A stretch of 64,000 bases of DNA from Filimonas zeae (GCF_014641615.1 NZ_BMIB01000002.1:1426001-1490000); one strand, 5' to 3'. Counted from the first letter of the stretch, positions 53,059 through 62,781 are shown. Translations and numbers: made by a program. The notes: generated from the sequence alone by a model not told the origin.

Positions 53059-54450
53059 ATGAGTTTGGAACTGGAGCAGGAAGACATTTACGAACAATTT
53101 GAGCGTACCATTGCTACGGAAGATAAATTGCAGATCAGGGATTTTCTGAATCATCAGAACATCAGTGATGTTGCCAATCTTATCAACGAATATCCTGACT
53201 ATGAAGCACAGATCATAGCCAATATGGCTATACACCGTGCCTCCAGTGTATTTAAAATTCTGGACGTATCTACCCAAAAGGAGATTATACAGGAACTGCC
53301 TTCTTTTAAAACGGCCGAATTGCTGAATGATCTGCCTGCGGATGACCGCACCGATTTTCTGGAAGAATTGCCCAAAGAAGTAATCCGCGATCTGCTTAAG
53401 CTGCTGGACCCTGAGGAAAGGAAAATTACCCTTTCTATGCTGGGATATCCGGAAGACAGCGTAGGGCGCCTGATGACGCCTGACTATGTATATGTATATG
53501 CGCATAACACAGTAGAAGAAGTATTTGCCACCATCCGCAAGTTTGCCAAAAACAGCGAAACCATTGATGTTATTTACGTCATCAACGAAAAAGGGGAACT
53601 GGTAGATGATATCCGGATAAGAGATGTAATTCTTGCAGCACCCGATAAAAGAATAGACGAACTGATTGACGGCCGGGTAATTGCCCTGAATGTGGAAGAC
53701 GATCAGGAGCATGCCAGCCAGGTGTTTAAAATGAATAACCGCGTGGCTTTGCCGGTAACAGATAGTTATAACGTGCTGCTGGGTATTGTAACCATTGATG
53801 ACATGCTATGGGTAGCCAACGAGGAGTACAGTGAGGATATGCAGAAGATAGGCGGTACAGAAGCACTGGACGAGCCTTATCTGGATATTCCGCTGCTGAA
53901 GCTTTTACGCAAACGGGTTGGATGGCTCATTGTATTATTTATAGGCGAAATGTTTACCGCCACGGCCATGGGATATTTTGAACATGAAATAGCCAAGGCC
54001 ACAGTGCTGGCGTTATTTGTTCCATTAATTATCTCCAGTGGTGGCAACAGCGGCTCGCAAGCTTCCACGCTGATTATACAGGCTATGGCGCTGGGAGAAA
54101 TTACCCTGTCTAAATGGTGGCTGGTAATGAAGCGGGAACTGGTAAGTGGCTTTTTGCTAGGTTGCGTACTGGGATGTATCGGCTTTTTCCGCATTATTGC
54201 CTGGCACAGCTTTGCGCCCGGTTTATATGGCGAGCATTATATTATGATAGCCTTTACGGTAGGCTTTTCTCTGATAGGTGTTGTTTTATGGGGCTCGTTA
54301 AGTGGCTCTATGCTGCCTATGATATTAAAACGGCTGGGGGCCGACCCGGCAACCTCCTCCGCCCCCTTTGTGGCAACGCTTGTAGATGTAACGGGGCTGG
54401 TTATTTATTTCAGTGTAGCTTATTTGTTTTTGCAAGGGCTGCTGCTGTAA
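53059..54450 (+). CDS. mgtE: Magnesium transporter MgtE
   Basis: A Mg2+-gated Mg2+ channel of 463 residues from ATG 53059 (MSLELEQEDIYEQF); starting at 52984 would add 25 residues that overlap a promoter-like box. The N domain of helical repeats (about 20-125) is followed by a CBS pair (about 130-255; SVGRLMTPDYVYV, VALPVTDSYNVLLGIVTIDD) and five transmembrane helices. The ion-pathway motif is ISSGGNSGSQAS in the second helix region. The gene stands alone before glmS. Confidence 0.93.
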   Translation: MSLELEQEDIYEQFERTIATEDKLQIRDFLNHQNISDVANLINEYPDYEAQIIANMAIHRASSVFKILDVSTQKEIIQELPSFKTAELLNDLPADDRTDFLEELPKEVIRDLLKLLDPEERKITLSMLGYPEDSVGRLMTPDYVYVYAHNTVEEVFATIRKFAKNSETIDVIYVINEKGELVDDIRIRDVILAAPDKRIDELIDGRVIALNVEDDQEHASQVFKMNNRVALPVTDSYNVLLGIVTIDDMLWVANEEYSEDMQKIGGTEALDEPYLDIPLLKLLRKRVGWLIVLFIGEMFTATAMGYFEHEIAKATVLALFVPLIISSGGNSGSQASTLIIQAMALGEITLSKWWLVMKRELVSGFLLGCVLGCIGFFRIIAWHSFAPGLYGEHYIMIAFTVGFSLIGVVLWGSLSGSMLPMILKRLGADPATSSAPFVATLVDVTGLVIYFSVAYLFLQGLLL

Positions 54451-54598
54451 AACAGAGCAGACAGCCTCATTCCCGAAACAACCTGCAAACAAACCAGCAC
54501 AAAGCCGTACATGCACCAGCAAACGCGCTTTTTAGAATTCCATGCGTTTTTAATTACAATAAAATGCGCCATATTGCACCCCTAAATTAAATGTACCT

Positions 54599-56434
54599 AT
54601 GTGTGGAATAGTTGGTTACACAGGGCCACGTCAGGCTTACCCGGTTATACTGAAAGGTTTAAAAAGATTAGAATACAGGGGATATGACAGTTCTGGTGTA
54701 GCGCTTTTAAACGGAGGATTACATGTTTATAAGAAGAAAGGCAAGGTTGCAGACCTGGAAGAAACACTGGTAGGCAAAAACATGGAAGGCCATATAGGCA
54801 TTGGCCATACCCGCTGGGCTACCCACGGCGAACCTAACGACCGCAATGCACACCCCCACTTATCGCAAAGTGGCAGAATAGCCATGATTCACAATGGCAT
54901 TATTGAAAACTACGCTCAGATAAAGCAGGATCTGATAGCCAAAGGCTATACATTTAAAAGTGACACAGATACAGAGGTACTGCTGAACTTTATAGATGAT
55001 ATCCGCATTAAGAATGAGTGCCCGCTGGAAGAAGCAGTGCGTATTGCACTTCGCCGCGTGGTAGGTGCTTATTGTATTCTGGTAATAGACAACGAAGATC
55101 CTGAAACTATTATAGCAGCCCGCAAAGGCAGCCCGCTTGTAATTGGCATTGGCAAAGGAGAACACTTCCTGGCATCTGATGCTTCGCCCATTATCGAATA
55201 CACCAAAGAAGTAGTGTACGTAAACGACTACGAAATTGCCATCGTACGTCCGGACGAACTGATTCTCAAAAATCTGGGTAACGAAAAACAAACTCCCTTC
55301 ATTACCAAACTGGATATGGATCTTACCGCTATTGAAAAAGGCGGCTACGATCACTTTATGTTAAAGGAAATTTTTGAGCAGCCGCATACCATTTATGATT
55401 GTTTACGCGGACGTCTGGATGCCGAAAACGGCAATATTACCATGAGTGGTATTCAGAAATATGCAGAGCAGATTATCAACGCCAACCGCATTATCATTAT
55501 CGCCTGCGGCACCAGCTGGCATGCCGGTCTGGTAGCTGAATATGTTATTGAAGAGCTGTGCCGTATTCCTGTGGAGGTAGAATATGCCTCAGAGTTCCGT
55601 TACCGCAACCCCATCATTCATAAAGGCGATGTAATCATTGCTATCTCGCAGAGTGGTGAAACAGCGGATACACTGGTAGCTATAGAAAAAGCCAAAGAAC
55701 AAGGTGCTATTATACTGGGCATTGTAAACGCAGTGGGCTCTTCTATTGCCCGTGCCTCACATGCAGGGGCTTACACCCATGCAGGCCCTGAAATTGGTGT
55801 AGCCAGTACCAAAGCATTTACCGCGCAGTTAGCTGTGCTTACTATGGCTGCGCTTACGCTGGGCTTACAAAAAGGCACGCTGGAACGCGACAAATACCTG
55901 TTGCTGTGCAAAGAGCTGGCAGCTATTCCGGAAAAAGTAGACGTAATATTAAAACTGGACAGCCAGATTAAAGCGCTGGCTGAAAAATATAAGGATGCAG
56001 CAGACGCACTGTTTCTGGGCAGGGGTTATAACTTCCCTGTGGCACTGGAAGGCGCGCTGAAGCTGAAAGAGATTTCGTACATACATGCAGAAGGATACCC
56101 TGCTGCTGAAATGAAGCACGGCCCTATTGCCCTGGTAACCGAGCAACTGCCGGTTGTGTTTGTGGCTACCAAAGACTCTTACCACGAAAAAGTGGTGAGC
56201 AATATGCAGGAAATTAAAGCCCGCAAAGGCAAGGTAATAGCTGTAATTACGGAAGGGGATACGGTTACCCCTACCCTGGCAGATGACATTATTGTTATAC
56301 CACCTGCCCATGAAGTAGTAGCCCCTATGCTTAGCGTAGTGCCTTTACAACTGCTGGCTTACCATGTGGGTGTTGCCAAAGGTTATGATGTAGACAAGCC
56401 ACGTAACCTGGCTAAGAGCGTTACAGTTGAATAA
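54599..56434 (+). CDS. glmS: Glutamine-fructose-6-phosphate aminotransferase
   Basis: Makes glucosamine 6-phosphate from fructose 6-phosphate and glutamine, entry to murein and LPS. The 611-residue enzyme starts MCGIVGYTG, with Cys2 the Ntn nucleophile. The glutaminase domain (to about 225) has HTRWATHGEPNDRNAHPH; two SIS domains follow (ACGTSWHAGLVAEY, ISQSGETADTL, GRGYNFPVALEGALKLKEI) and the ending KPRNLAKSVTVE is canonical. The DUF4954 gene starts 5 bp after its stop. No glmS ribozyme is seen upstream. Confidence 0.97.
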   Translation: MCGIVGYTGPRQAYPVILKGLKRLEYRGYDSSGVALLNGGLHVYKKKGKVADLEETLVGKNMEGHIGIGHTRWATHGEPNDRNAHPHLSQSGRIAMIHNGIIENYAQIKQDLIAKGYTFKSDTDTEVLLNFIDDIRIKNECPLEEAVRIALRRVVGAYCILVIDNEDPETIIAARKGSPLVIGIGKGEHFLASDASPIIEYTKEVVYVNDYEIAIVRPDELILKNLGNEKQTPFITKLDMDLTAIEKGGYDHFMLKEIFEQPHTIYDCLRGRLDAENGNITMSGIQKYAEQIINANRIIIIACGTSWHAGLVAEYVIEELCRIPVEVEYASEFRYRNPIIHKGDVIIAISQSGETADTLVAIEKAKEQGAIILGIVNAVGSSIARASHAGAYTHAGPEIGVASTKAFTAQLAVLTMAALTLGLQKGTLERDKYLLLCKELAAIPEKVDVILKLDSQIKALAEKYKDAADALFLGRGYNFPVALEGALKLKEISYIHAEGYPAAEMKHGPIALVTEQLPVVFVATKDSYHEKVVSNMQEIKARKGKVIAVITEGDTVTPTLADDIIVIPPAHEVVAPMLSVVPLQLLAYHVGVAKGYDVDKPRNLAKSVTVE

Positions 56435-56439
56435 AAGAG

Positions 56440-58674
56440 ATGCCTATGCCTCAGAATATTATCAGGAAGAGTGGAATTGAAAGTATCGGATATGGCTTTA
56501 TAAAACCGGAGTATCTTCCCAAAAACAAAGATGAATATTACCTGCGTAATATTCAGAACAGAAGCGGTATTGACTATAGAAAACTCAGCGCTTACGAAAT
56601 TGAAGTGCTGGTAAGAAATGGCAATACCAGCGACAACTGGAATAACATTCTGGTTTCCGATGCGTTCAATGCACAACTGGTTAAGCATTGCAAATTTTAT
56701 GGTCTGGTACGTATAGGAAAACTGGAGCCCTATTGCCTGGAATTCAGTGATCTGAAAGTGCCGGTGGGTTTATACAATTCAACTATTATCAGTTGCGACC
56801 TGGGCGACAATGTAGTTATTGACAACGTTAACTACCTATCGCATTACATTATTGGCAACGAGGTAATTATTGTAAATGTTAACGAACTAACCACTACCGA
56901 CCGGGCTAAATTCGGCAACGGTATTGTTAAGGATGGCGAAAGCGAATCTATCCGTATATGGATGGAAATCTGTAATGAAAACGGTGGCCGCAGCGTAATT
57001 CCCTTTAATGGAATGCTGCCCGGAGATGCGTACCTGTGGAGTAAATACAGAGACGATGAAGCCCTGCTGCAACAGTTTAAAAACTTTACAGAGCAGCAGT
57101 TTAAAACACAAAGAGGTTATTACGGTAAAATAGGCGACAGAACTGTTATTAAAAACAGCAGCATTATAAAAGACGTTTGGATAGGTTCAGACGCTTATAT
57201 AAAAGGCGCCAACAAACTCAAAAACCTCACCATCAACTCCGGCCCGGAAGGCAGGTCGCAGATTGGTGAAGGTTGTGAGATTGTTAATGGTATTATCGGG
57301 TTTGGTTGCCGTATCTTCTATGGCGTAAAAGCCGTACGTTTTGTAATGGCCTCTCACTCGCAGTTAAAGTATGGTGCGCGCCTCATCAACTCTTATCTGG
57401 GAAGTAACGCCACTATCTCCTGCTGCGAAGTGTTGAATTCACTCATATTTCCGGCACACGAACAGCACCATAACAACTCCTTCTTATGTGCGGCCCTTAT
57501 TATGGGGCAAAGCAATATTGCCGCAGGTGCCACCATTGGCTCCAACCACAACTCACGCAGCCCCGATGGGGAACTGATTGCGGGGCGTGGCTTCTGGCCC
57601 GGTTTGTCTGTAAGCCTGAAACACAATACCCGTTTTGCCAGCTTTACCATTCTGGCAAAAGGCAACTACAGTTACGAGCTGGATATACCGTTGCCTTTTT
57701 CGCTGGTTAGTAATAACGAAACATTGAACCAGCTTACCGTAATGCCGGCTTACTGGCTTATGTACAACATGTATGCACTGGAGCGTAATGCATGGAAGTA
57801 TGGCGACCGTGATAAGCGTACAGATAAAACGCAGTTGCTGGAATACGATTATCTGGCACCTGACAGCGTTAACGAATTATTCCATTCTCTGCAATTGCTG
57901 GAACGTTTTATAGGCAAGGCATGGTACCTGCGCGAGAAGCCGGGCAAACAAGCCCCTCAACCCGCTGTATGTGCAGCCAAAGGAAAAGAACTGCTGGAAG
58001 CAGGCGACCCGGTTGTTGATGAGCTGGAAGTACTGGCGGAAGGCTTTGAAAATGCAAAACGTAAAACGGTAATAGTAAAAGCCGCCAAAGCCTGGCATAT
58101 TTATAAAGAGCTGATTATTTACTACGGCATTCAGCAACTACTTGTGTTTGCCGCAGAAAACAAACCCAAATCGCTCACAGAGCTAAAAAGCCTGTTACCT
58201 GTTATTGGCAACCGGACAGAATGGATGAATATAGGCGGGCAACTGATGCCTGCTGAGGAAGTGCAAACGTTAAAAACCAGGATTAAAGAGAACAAAATAA
58301 AATCGTGGGATGCCATTCACCAGTACTATACGGAGGCTGGCAGCAAATACCCGGCACAAAAGCTGAAACATGCGTTGGCCAGCCTGCAGGAGCTTTTGCA
58401 GATAAACCTGAAGAAAGCAGACACACAAGTGTATGCAGACTTATCGGATAAAGCTATAGCTACCAAAGAATGGATGACCCAGGGCATTTACGATTCCAGA
58501 GCCAAAGACTATCAGAACAAATTCCGTAAAATGGTATACACCAGCAAGGCGGAGATGGATAAGGTAGTTGGTAAACTGGAAGATAACAGCTTTATTCAGC
58601 AGCAGCAGGAAGAGCTGGCCCGTATGAAACGCGAAGTAAAAAGCTTCAAGAGAATACAACAAATCAGCGCATAA
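56440..58674 (+). CDS. DUF4954-family protein with left-handed beta-helix
   Basis: A 744-residue protein of a Bacteroidota family (DUF4954). The central part (about 100-430) shows hexapeptide-like rungs such as NSSIIKDVWIGSDAYIKG, GCEIVNGIIGFGCRIFYG and GARLINSYLGSNATISCCEVLNS, plus GSNHNSRSPDGELIAGRGFWPG. This fold is shared with LpxA/GlmU sugar acyl- and nucleotidyltransferases. The C-terminal 250 residues are helical with a coiled coil at the end. Only 5 bp separate it from glmS, so a link to amino-sugar or cell-envelope metabolism is likely but unproven. It ends at a strong terminator. Confidence 0.87.
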   Translation: MPMPQNIIRKSGIESIGYGFIKPEYLPKNKDEYYLRNIQNRSGIDYRKLSAYEIEVLVRNGNTSDNWNNILVSDAFNAQLVKHCKFYGLVRIGKLEPYCLEFSDLKVPVGLYNSTIISCDLGDNVVIDNVNYLSHYIIGNEVIIVNVNELTTTDRAKFGNGIVKDGESESIRIWMEICNENGGRSVIPFNGMLPGDAYLWSKYRDDEALLQQFKNFTEQQFKTQRGYYGKIGDRTVIKNSSIIKDVWIGSDAYIKGANKLKNLTINSGPEGRSQIGEGCEIVNGIIGFGCRIFYGVKAVRFVMASHSQLKYGARLINSYLGSNATISCCEVLNSLIFPAHEQHHNNSFLCAALIMGQSNIAAGATIGSNHNSRSPDGELIAGRGFWPGLSVSLKHNTRFASFTILAKGNYSYELDIPLPFSLVSNNETLNQLTVMPAYWLMYNMYALERNAWKYGDRDKRTDKTQLLEYDYLAPDSVNELFHSLQLLERFIGKAWYLREKPGKQAPQPAVCAAKGKELLEAGDPVVDELEVLAEGFENAKRKTVIVKAAKAWHIYKELIIYYGIQQLLVFAAENKPKSLTELKSLLPVIGNRTEWMNIGGQLMPAEEVQTLKTRIKENKIKSWDAIHQYYTEAGSKYPAQKLKHALASLQELLQINLKKADTQVYADLSDKAIATKEWMTQGIYDSRAKDYQNKFRKMVYTSKAEMDKVVGKLEDNSFIQQQQEELARMKREVKSFKRIQQISA

Positions 58675-58727
58675 ATAGCCCTAAGGCCAGTAACTTAACT
58701 TATAAGACTAACTGGCTGCTACGGGTT

Positions 58728-58780
58728 TACAAAAAGTAAAAGGCTGTATCAAACGAATGATACAGCCTTTTACTTTTGTA
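58728..58780. terminator. Bidirectional terminator after DUF4954
   Basis: A 20-bp perfect stem (58732-58751 with 58758-58777) around AACGAA, extended by outer pairs after one bulge, and flanked by T tracts on both strands. It serves the convergent DUF4954 and lipoprotein genes. Confidence 0.88.
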
Positions 58781-58840
58781 TCACTCTGTTCCCAAACGGA
58801 GCAGATTGATACAAATTTTATTTCAGAACGTTATACTTGC

Positions 58841-59101
58841 TTATTGCTGCTCCGGAATACTATCCAGATGAATACTTACCGAAGCAGGTGCATTTTCAAT
58901 CATTTTAGCTGCGGTATCTTTCTCCTGAAGACGTTGGGCGCTGTCAGCCACACTTAACCCGGGTTTGGGAGTAATAACAACAGTTGAATCGCCAGCCGCA
59001 TTTACTACTATGCTAGAATCACCTTGTACGGCTTTTTCTTCTTTGTTTCCGCAACTGGTAAGCGCTGCGGATAAACCCACCACCAACAACAGACATTTCA
59101 T
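58841..59101 (-). CDS. Small lipoprotein of unknown function
   Basis: An 86-residue protein starting MKCLLLVVGLSAALTSCGN: signal with lipobox LTSC, lipidated Cys near residue 17. The mature part is short, low in complexity and acidic (DSSIVVNAAGDSTVVITPKPG). An ATG three codons upstream is possible. It lies 27 bp after der and is probably the last gene of an era-der transcript. Confidence 0.75.
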   Translation of the reverse strand: MKCLLLVVGLSAALTSCGNKEEKAVQGDSSIVVNAAGDSTVVITPKPGLSVADSAQRLQEKDTAAKMIENAPASVSIHLDSIPEQQ

Positions 59102-59128
59102 GGGAAACAATATTTATAATTCAGGTTC

Positions 59129-60445
59129 TTATTTTTTACGGAAGAACAATCTTACAGGTACACCACGGAAATTGAAGTTTTTACGCAACTGATTTTCCAG
59201 GTAGTTTTTATAAGGCTGTTTAATATCATCCGGGAAGTTAGAGAAGAATGCAAAGGAAGGTGTGTGTGTAGGCAGCTGTGTTACATACTTAATAGTAATA
59301 GCATGGCCACGTACCACCGGCGCACGGTAAGCCTGCACCGCCTTCAGCATAATTTCGTTCAGCTGGCTGGTTGTTATTTTGCGCTGCTTGTTTTCGTACA
59401 CTTCCATGGCCAGTTCAATAGCCTTAAAAATACGCGTCTTCTCTTTGGCTGAAATAAACAGTATCGGAATATCGTTAAATGGTGCCAGACGCTTTTTCAG
59501 GTTTTGTTCGTAATCGCGGGCGGTATTGGTTTCCTTGCCTTCAATAGCATCCCACTTATTCACCAGTACTACAATCCCCTTCCCCTTGCGGGCAGCCAGC
59601 GAGTAAATGTTTATATCCTGAGCGGTAATTCCTTTTTCAGCATCCAGTACCAGCAGGCAAATGTCCGCTTCATCCATAGCTTTAATGGCGCGGATGATGG
59701 AATAAAATTCCAGATCGTCTTTCTCTTTGCTCTTTTTACGTATACCCGCAGTATCAATCAGTACAAACTCTTTCTGGTATAAGTTATAATGGGTGTGAAT
59801 GGTATCGCGGGTAGTACCTGCTATATCACTTACAATAGTACGTTCTTCGCCAATCAGGGCATTCAGCAAGGAAGATTTACCCACGTTAGGTTGCCCTATA
59901 ATGGCAAAACGAGGTATGGCAGCATCTGTATTCACTGCATCTTCCTTATCCTCAGGAATCAGTGCAGTAATGGCATCCAGCAATTCACCGGTACCGCTAC
60001 CGGTCATACTGCTGAGAAAAAAGATTTCATCAAAGCCCATGCTGTAAAACTCGGTAGCAGCCAGTTGACGCTCGCTGTTATCTACCTTATTCACCGCCAT
60101 AAAAACAGGCGTTTTATACCGGCGCAGCATATCGGCCATAGCTTCATCCAGCTCGGTAATACCTACCGCCACATCGGTCATAAATATCAGGGCGTCTGCT
60201 TCATCAATGGCAATTTTAACCTGCTTGCGTATTTCAGATTCAAAAACATCATCAGAGCCGGCAACAAAACCACCGGTATCAATTACGTTAAATGTTTTAC
60301 CGTTCCAGTCTGTAACACCATACTGGCGGTCGCGTGTTACGCCGCTTACATCATCAACAATGGCCTTACGCTGTTCCAGCAGGCGGTTGAAGAATGTACT
60401 TTTTCCCACGTTTGGTCTTCCAACTATCGCTACAGTAAATGACAT
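59129..60445 (-). CDS. der: Ribosome-assembly GTPase Der (EngA)
   Basis: Double GTPase of 438 residues needed for 50S assembly. The first G domain has GRPNVGKSTFFNRL, DTGGF and NKVD; the second has GQPNVGKSSLLNAL, DTAGI and NKWD. A KH-like domain (about 355-438) closes the protein. Era precedes it by 24 bp on the same strand. Confidence 0.97.
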   Translation of the reverse strand: MSFTVAIVGRPNVGKSTFFNRLLEQRKAIVDDVSGVTRDRQYGVTDWNGKTFNVIDTGGFVAGSDDVFESEIRKQVKIAIDEADALIFMTDVAVGITELDEAMADMLRRYKTPVFMAVNKVDNSERQLAATEFYSMGFDEIFFLSSMTGSGTGELLDAITALIPEDKEDAVNTDAAIPRFAIIGQPNVGKSSLLNALIGEERTIVSDIAGTTRDTIHTHYNLYQKEFVLIDTAGIRKKSKEKDDLEFYSIIRAIKAMDEADICLLVLDAEKGITAQDINIYSLAARKGKGIVVLVNKWDAIEGKETNTARDYEQNLKKRLAPFNDIPILFISAKEKTRIFKAIELAMEVYENKQRKITTSQLNEIMLKAVQAYRAPVVRGHAITIKYVTQLPTHTPSFAFFSNFPDDIKQPYKNYLENQLRKNFNFRGVPVRLFFRKK

Positions 60446-60469
60446 AAACTCTTAATTAATATTCACCGA

Positions 60470-61342
60470 TTAATGATATCCGTATTCTTTCAGCTGCTGA
60501 TCGTTATCGCGCCATTTGGGGCGCACTTTAATAAACAACTGCAAAAATACTTTCTGTTGCAGAAACTGTTCAATATCCTCCCGGGCCATGGTACCAATCT
60601 TTTTAATCATACTCCCTTTCCCGCCTAGCAGAATCGCTTTCTGCGATTCGCGTTGAACAATTATATCTGCCTGTATTTTTATTAATGTTTCTTTTTCCTT
60701 GAATTCATTTACCAGCACTGCGGTATGGTAAGGTATTTCATCGCCAAACAAATGGAAAACCTTTTCCCGCACCATCTCTGCCACAAAAAACTTAGTAGGC
60801 AGGTCGGTCAGGTCATCTTCACTGTAAAACGGATCACCTTCCGGCAGCAATTCTATAATACTGCTTTTCAGCTCATCCAGGTTACTCTGTTTTAATGCCG
60901 AAACGGTAATTACCTTCTTTGCATAACGCTGGGCAGCAAAAAACGTTTTCACGGTTTCTAATGTTCCCGGTTTTACGGTATCTGTTTTGTTTATTACCAC
61001 AATAGCAGGCACCTTCAAACGCAGCGAATCAAATAATTCATGATTTTCTTCCCGGTTATCGCCCGCATCTACCAGCAACACTGCCAGATCTGCATCTTCC
61101 AGCGCGCTTTTTACAGACCCCATCATTTTTTCGTGCAGCTTATACTTAGGCTCTATAATGCCGGGGGTATCTGAGAAAATTATCTGGTATTCACCGGGCT
61201 CTGTCAAAAAACCTTTAATACGATGACGCGTAGTTTGTACTTTGGGAGAAACAATAGCCAGTTTTTCACCGAGCAGTGCATTTAACAAGGTGCTTTTTCC
61301 CGCATTGGGCTTACCGAATATGTTAACAAAACCTGCCTTCAT
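60470..61342 (-). CDS. era: GTPase Era
   Basis: 16S rRNA-binding GTPase of 290 residues. G1 is GKPNAGKSTLLNALLG, with the Era-specific VSPKVQTTRHRI switch, DTPGI and NKTD. The KH domain includes AILLGGKGSMIKKIG. It starts 67 bp after the 3' end of an initiator tRNA gene on the same strand; a hairpin at 61381-61400 lies between. Confidence 0.97.
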   Translation of the reverse strand: MKAGFVNIFGKPNAGKSTLLNALLGEKLAIVSPKVQTTRHRIKGFLTEPGEYQIIFSDTPGIIEPKYKLHEKMMGSVKSALEDADLAVLLVDAGDNREENHELFDSLRLKVPAIVVINKTDTVKPGTLETVKTFFAAQRYAKKVITVSALKQSNLDELKSSIIELLPEGDPFYSEDDLTDLPTKFFVAEMVREKVFHLFGDEIPYHTAVLVNEFKEKETLIKIQADIIVQRESQKAILLGGKGSMIKKIGTMAREDIEQFLQQKVFLQLFIKVRPKWRDNDQQLKEYGYH

Positions 61343-61380
61343 ACTTTTAAGAGCTACACCTGCAGTGGCTATAAATGAAT

Positions 61381-61404
61381 AAGGCCCCCAAAGAGGCCTT
61401 TTTT
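61381..61404 (-). terminator. Hairpin after the first initiator tRNA
   Basis: AAGGCC (61381-61386) pairs with GGCCTT (61395-61400). Read on the minus strand it follows the tRNA by 6 bp but its tail (ATTCATT) is a weak T tract, so partial read-through into era is possible. The plus strand has a better T run but no gene upstream. Confidence 0.45.
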
Positions 61405-61409
61405 CTGAG

Positions 61410-61481
<72 letters not shown>

Positions 61482-61491
61482 ATTTGGATTG

Positions 61492-61521
61492 CAAATGTAG
61501 GATTATTTTTCATACCACCAA
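61492..61521 (-). promoter_or_regulatory. Promoter of initiator tRNA copy 1
   Basis: On the minus strand TTG (61519-61521) and TACATTTG (61492-61499) are 19 bp apart, the Bacteroidota consensus. The -7 box ends 10 bp before the tRNA 5' end. Confidence 0.7.
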
Positions 61522-61563
61522 GAATAATTTCAAAAAGCCCGAAAAACGGCCACTTCTTTTTCT

Positions 61564-61583
61564 CACCGCCCAGCTGGGCGGTG
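61564..61583. other. 20-bp perfect GC-rich palindrome between tRNA copies
   Basis: CACCGCCCAG followed by its exact complement forms a self-complementary block with no loop. It lies between the terminator of copy 2 and the promoter of copy 1. It could be a second terminator or a protein site. Confidence 0.5.
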
Positions 61584-61611
61584 CAATTTATAAGCTTATA
61601 AGCAGGGGCAT

Positions 61612-61642
61612 AAAAAAAGGCTTCCAAATGGAAACCTTTTTC
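61612..61642 (-). terminator. Rho-independent terminator after tRNA copy 2
   Basis: On the minus strand AAAAAGGTTTCC pairs with GGAAGCCTTTTT (one G-T pair) around ATTT, followed by T run. It lies just past the tRNA. Confidence 0.75.
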
Positions 61643-61646
61643 TGAG

Positions 61647-61718
<72 letters not shown>

Positions 61719-61726
61719 ATCTGATG

Positions 61727-61758
61727 CAAATGTAAATCAATATCTTACACCAGCAAAA
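61727..61758 (-). promoter_or_regulatory. Promoter of initiator tRNA copy 2
   Basis: TTTTG (61754-61758) and TACATTTG (61727-61734) on the minus strand, 19 bp apart: a full Bacteroidota consensus promoter, ending 8 bp before the tRNA 5' end. Confidence 0.8.
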
Positions 61759-61779
61759 CTTTTTAGTAAAATATATTTT

Positions 61780-62505
61780 CTAGTCTTTTCTCTTGATGGA
61801 AGAAGCGCCACTTACATCAATATGTTTGATTACCGCATCGCCTTTATAACCAATACTGCTGGCACCGGAAGCCTCGGCATTAATTTCTTTGGTGGCGGTA
61901 ATGCTAATGCTGGATGCGCCGGATGCCTCCACGGTACAGGTAACCGCAGTAAGGTCGTACCCTTTCAGACTGCTGGCACCGGAAGCCTCAGCATTAAAAG
62001 TCTGCACCGTACCTGCCAGGGTAGCGCTGGAAGCACCGGTAGCGTCTATTTTAAGCGTACCGCCTTTTACAGATCCTTTAAAAGAGCTGGCACCGGATAA
62101 TTCCATTTTAAGGGTACCCACCTGCAAATCGCCGGTTACACGGGCGGCAGAGGCGCCACTAAAATCGATGGTTTCCAGTGTAGTTACCGTAACATAGGCT
62201 TTTACCCCTTTGTTACCCCAGTTCCAGCTGTTCCAAGCGCCGGATTCGGGGCGTATTCTTAACACACCGTTTCTTACTTCGGTTTTTATACGGCTGAGAT
62301 TTTTCTCATCGCCGGTGCTTACGGCAACTGCCTGTTCCTTACCCTGAATAATGTATACGGTTACACCACCGCTGGCTTCTATGCCGGTAAAAGATTCCAC
62401 TTTCCGTACTTCTGCATTGGCATCGTACACCAGGGTTTGGGCGTGTAAAAGCGAAACTGTCAGAAAACTGAACAAAAAAACGAGGGGTATATACTTGCGT
62501 TTCAT
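61780..62505 (-). CDS. DUF2807 (head GIN domain) exported protein
   Basis: A 241-residue exported protein: signal peptide MKRKYIPLVFLFSFLTVSLLHAQ, then a right-handed beta-helix of the DUF2807/GIN family. The repeat word SGASS (also TGASS) recurs about seven times at intervals of 15-25 residues, one per turn. The start VRKVESFTGIEASGGVTVYIIQG is the family beginning. Role unknown; members are likely extracellular or periplasmic adhesion-like proteins. It is divergent from the riboswitch-controlled receptor. Confidence 0.9.
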   Translation of the reverse strand: MKRKYIPLVFLFSFLTVSLLHAQTLVYDANAEVRKVESFTGIEASGGVTVYIIQGKEQAVAVSTGDEKNLSRIKTEVRNGVLRIRPESGAWNSWNWGNKGVKAYVTVTTLETIDFSGASAARVTGDLQVGTLKMELSGASSFKGSVKGGTLKIDATGASSATLAGTVQTFNAEASGASSLKGYDLTAVTCTVEASGASSISITATKEINAEASGASSIGYKGDAVIKHIDVSGASSIKRKD

Positions 62506-62611
62506 GCTTACGAATTTATAGGTGTAACGGCGATTAAAAAATAATGTTACAGGTATTTTAAAATTTCTGCGTTTACTTTGCGGCGTTGTTCCACCAGATA
62601 AAAGGAAACAA

Positions 62612-62698
62612 CATTCCTCGGGGTGCTTTGCGTCTGCAAGACAAAAGGCTGAGATAATACCCGTAGAACCTGAACAGGGTAATGCCTGCGAAGGGAAA
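62612..62698 (+). promoter_or_regulatory. TPP (THI-box) riboswitch
   Basis: The conserved THI core is present: TCGGGGTGC (62618-62626), GGCTGAGATAATACCC (62647-62662), GAACCTGAACAGGGTAATGC (62666-62685) and GCGAAGGGAA. P1 can close with TTCCT (62615-62619) and AGGGAA. It lies 84 bp before the ATG of a TonB-dependent receptor. Control is probably at translation initiation or by a downstream fold; no clear T-run terminator is seen between. Confidence 0.93.
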
Positions 62699-62781
62699 GG
62701 CCAGCTTCCGTTGTATATGTCCTCTCTCCTCTGTATGTACTATTCTGTTCCCTGATTTATTCATAACAAACCAACAGGAAC

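Noticed and set aside
54451..54598. glmS ribozyme upstream of glmS
   Set aside because: The 148-bp leader shows none of the conserved core, and this ribozyme is chiefly known from Firmicutes.
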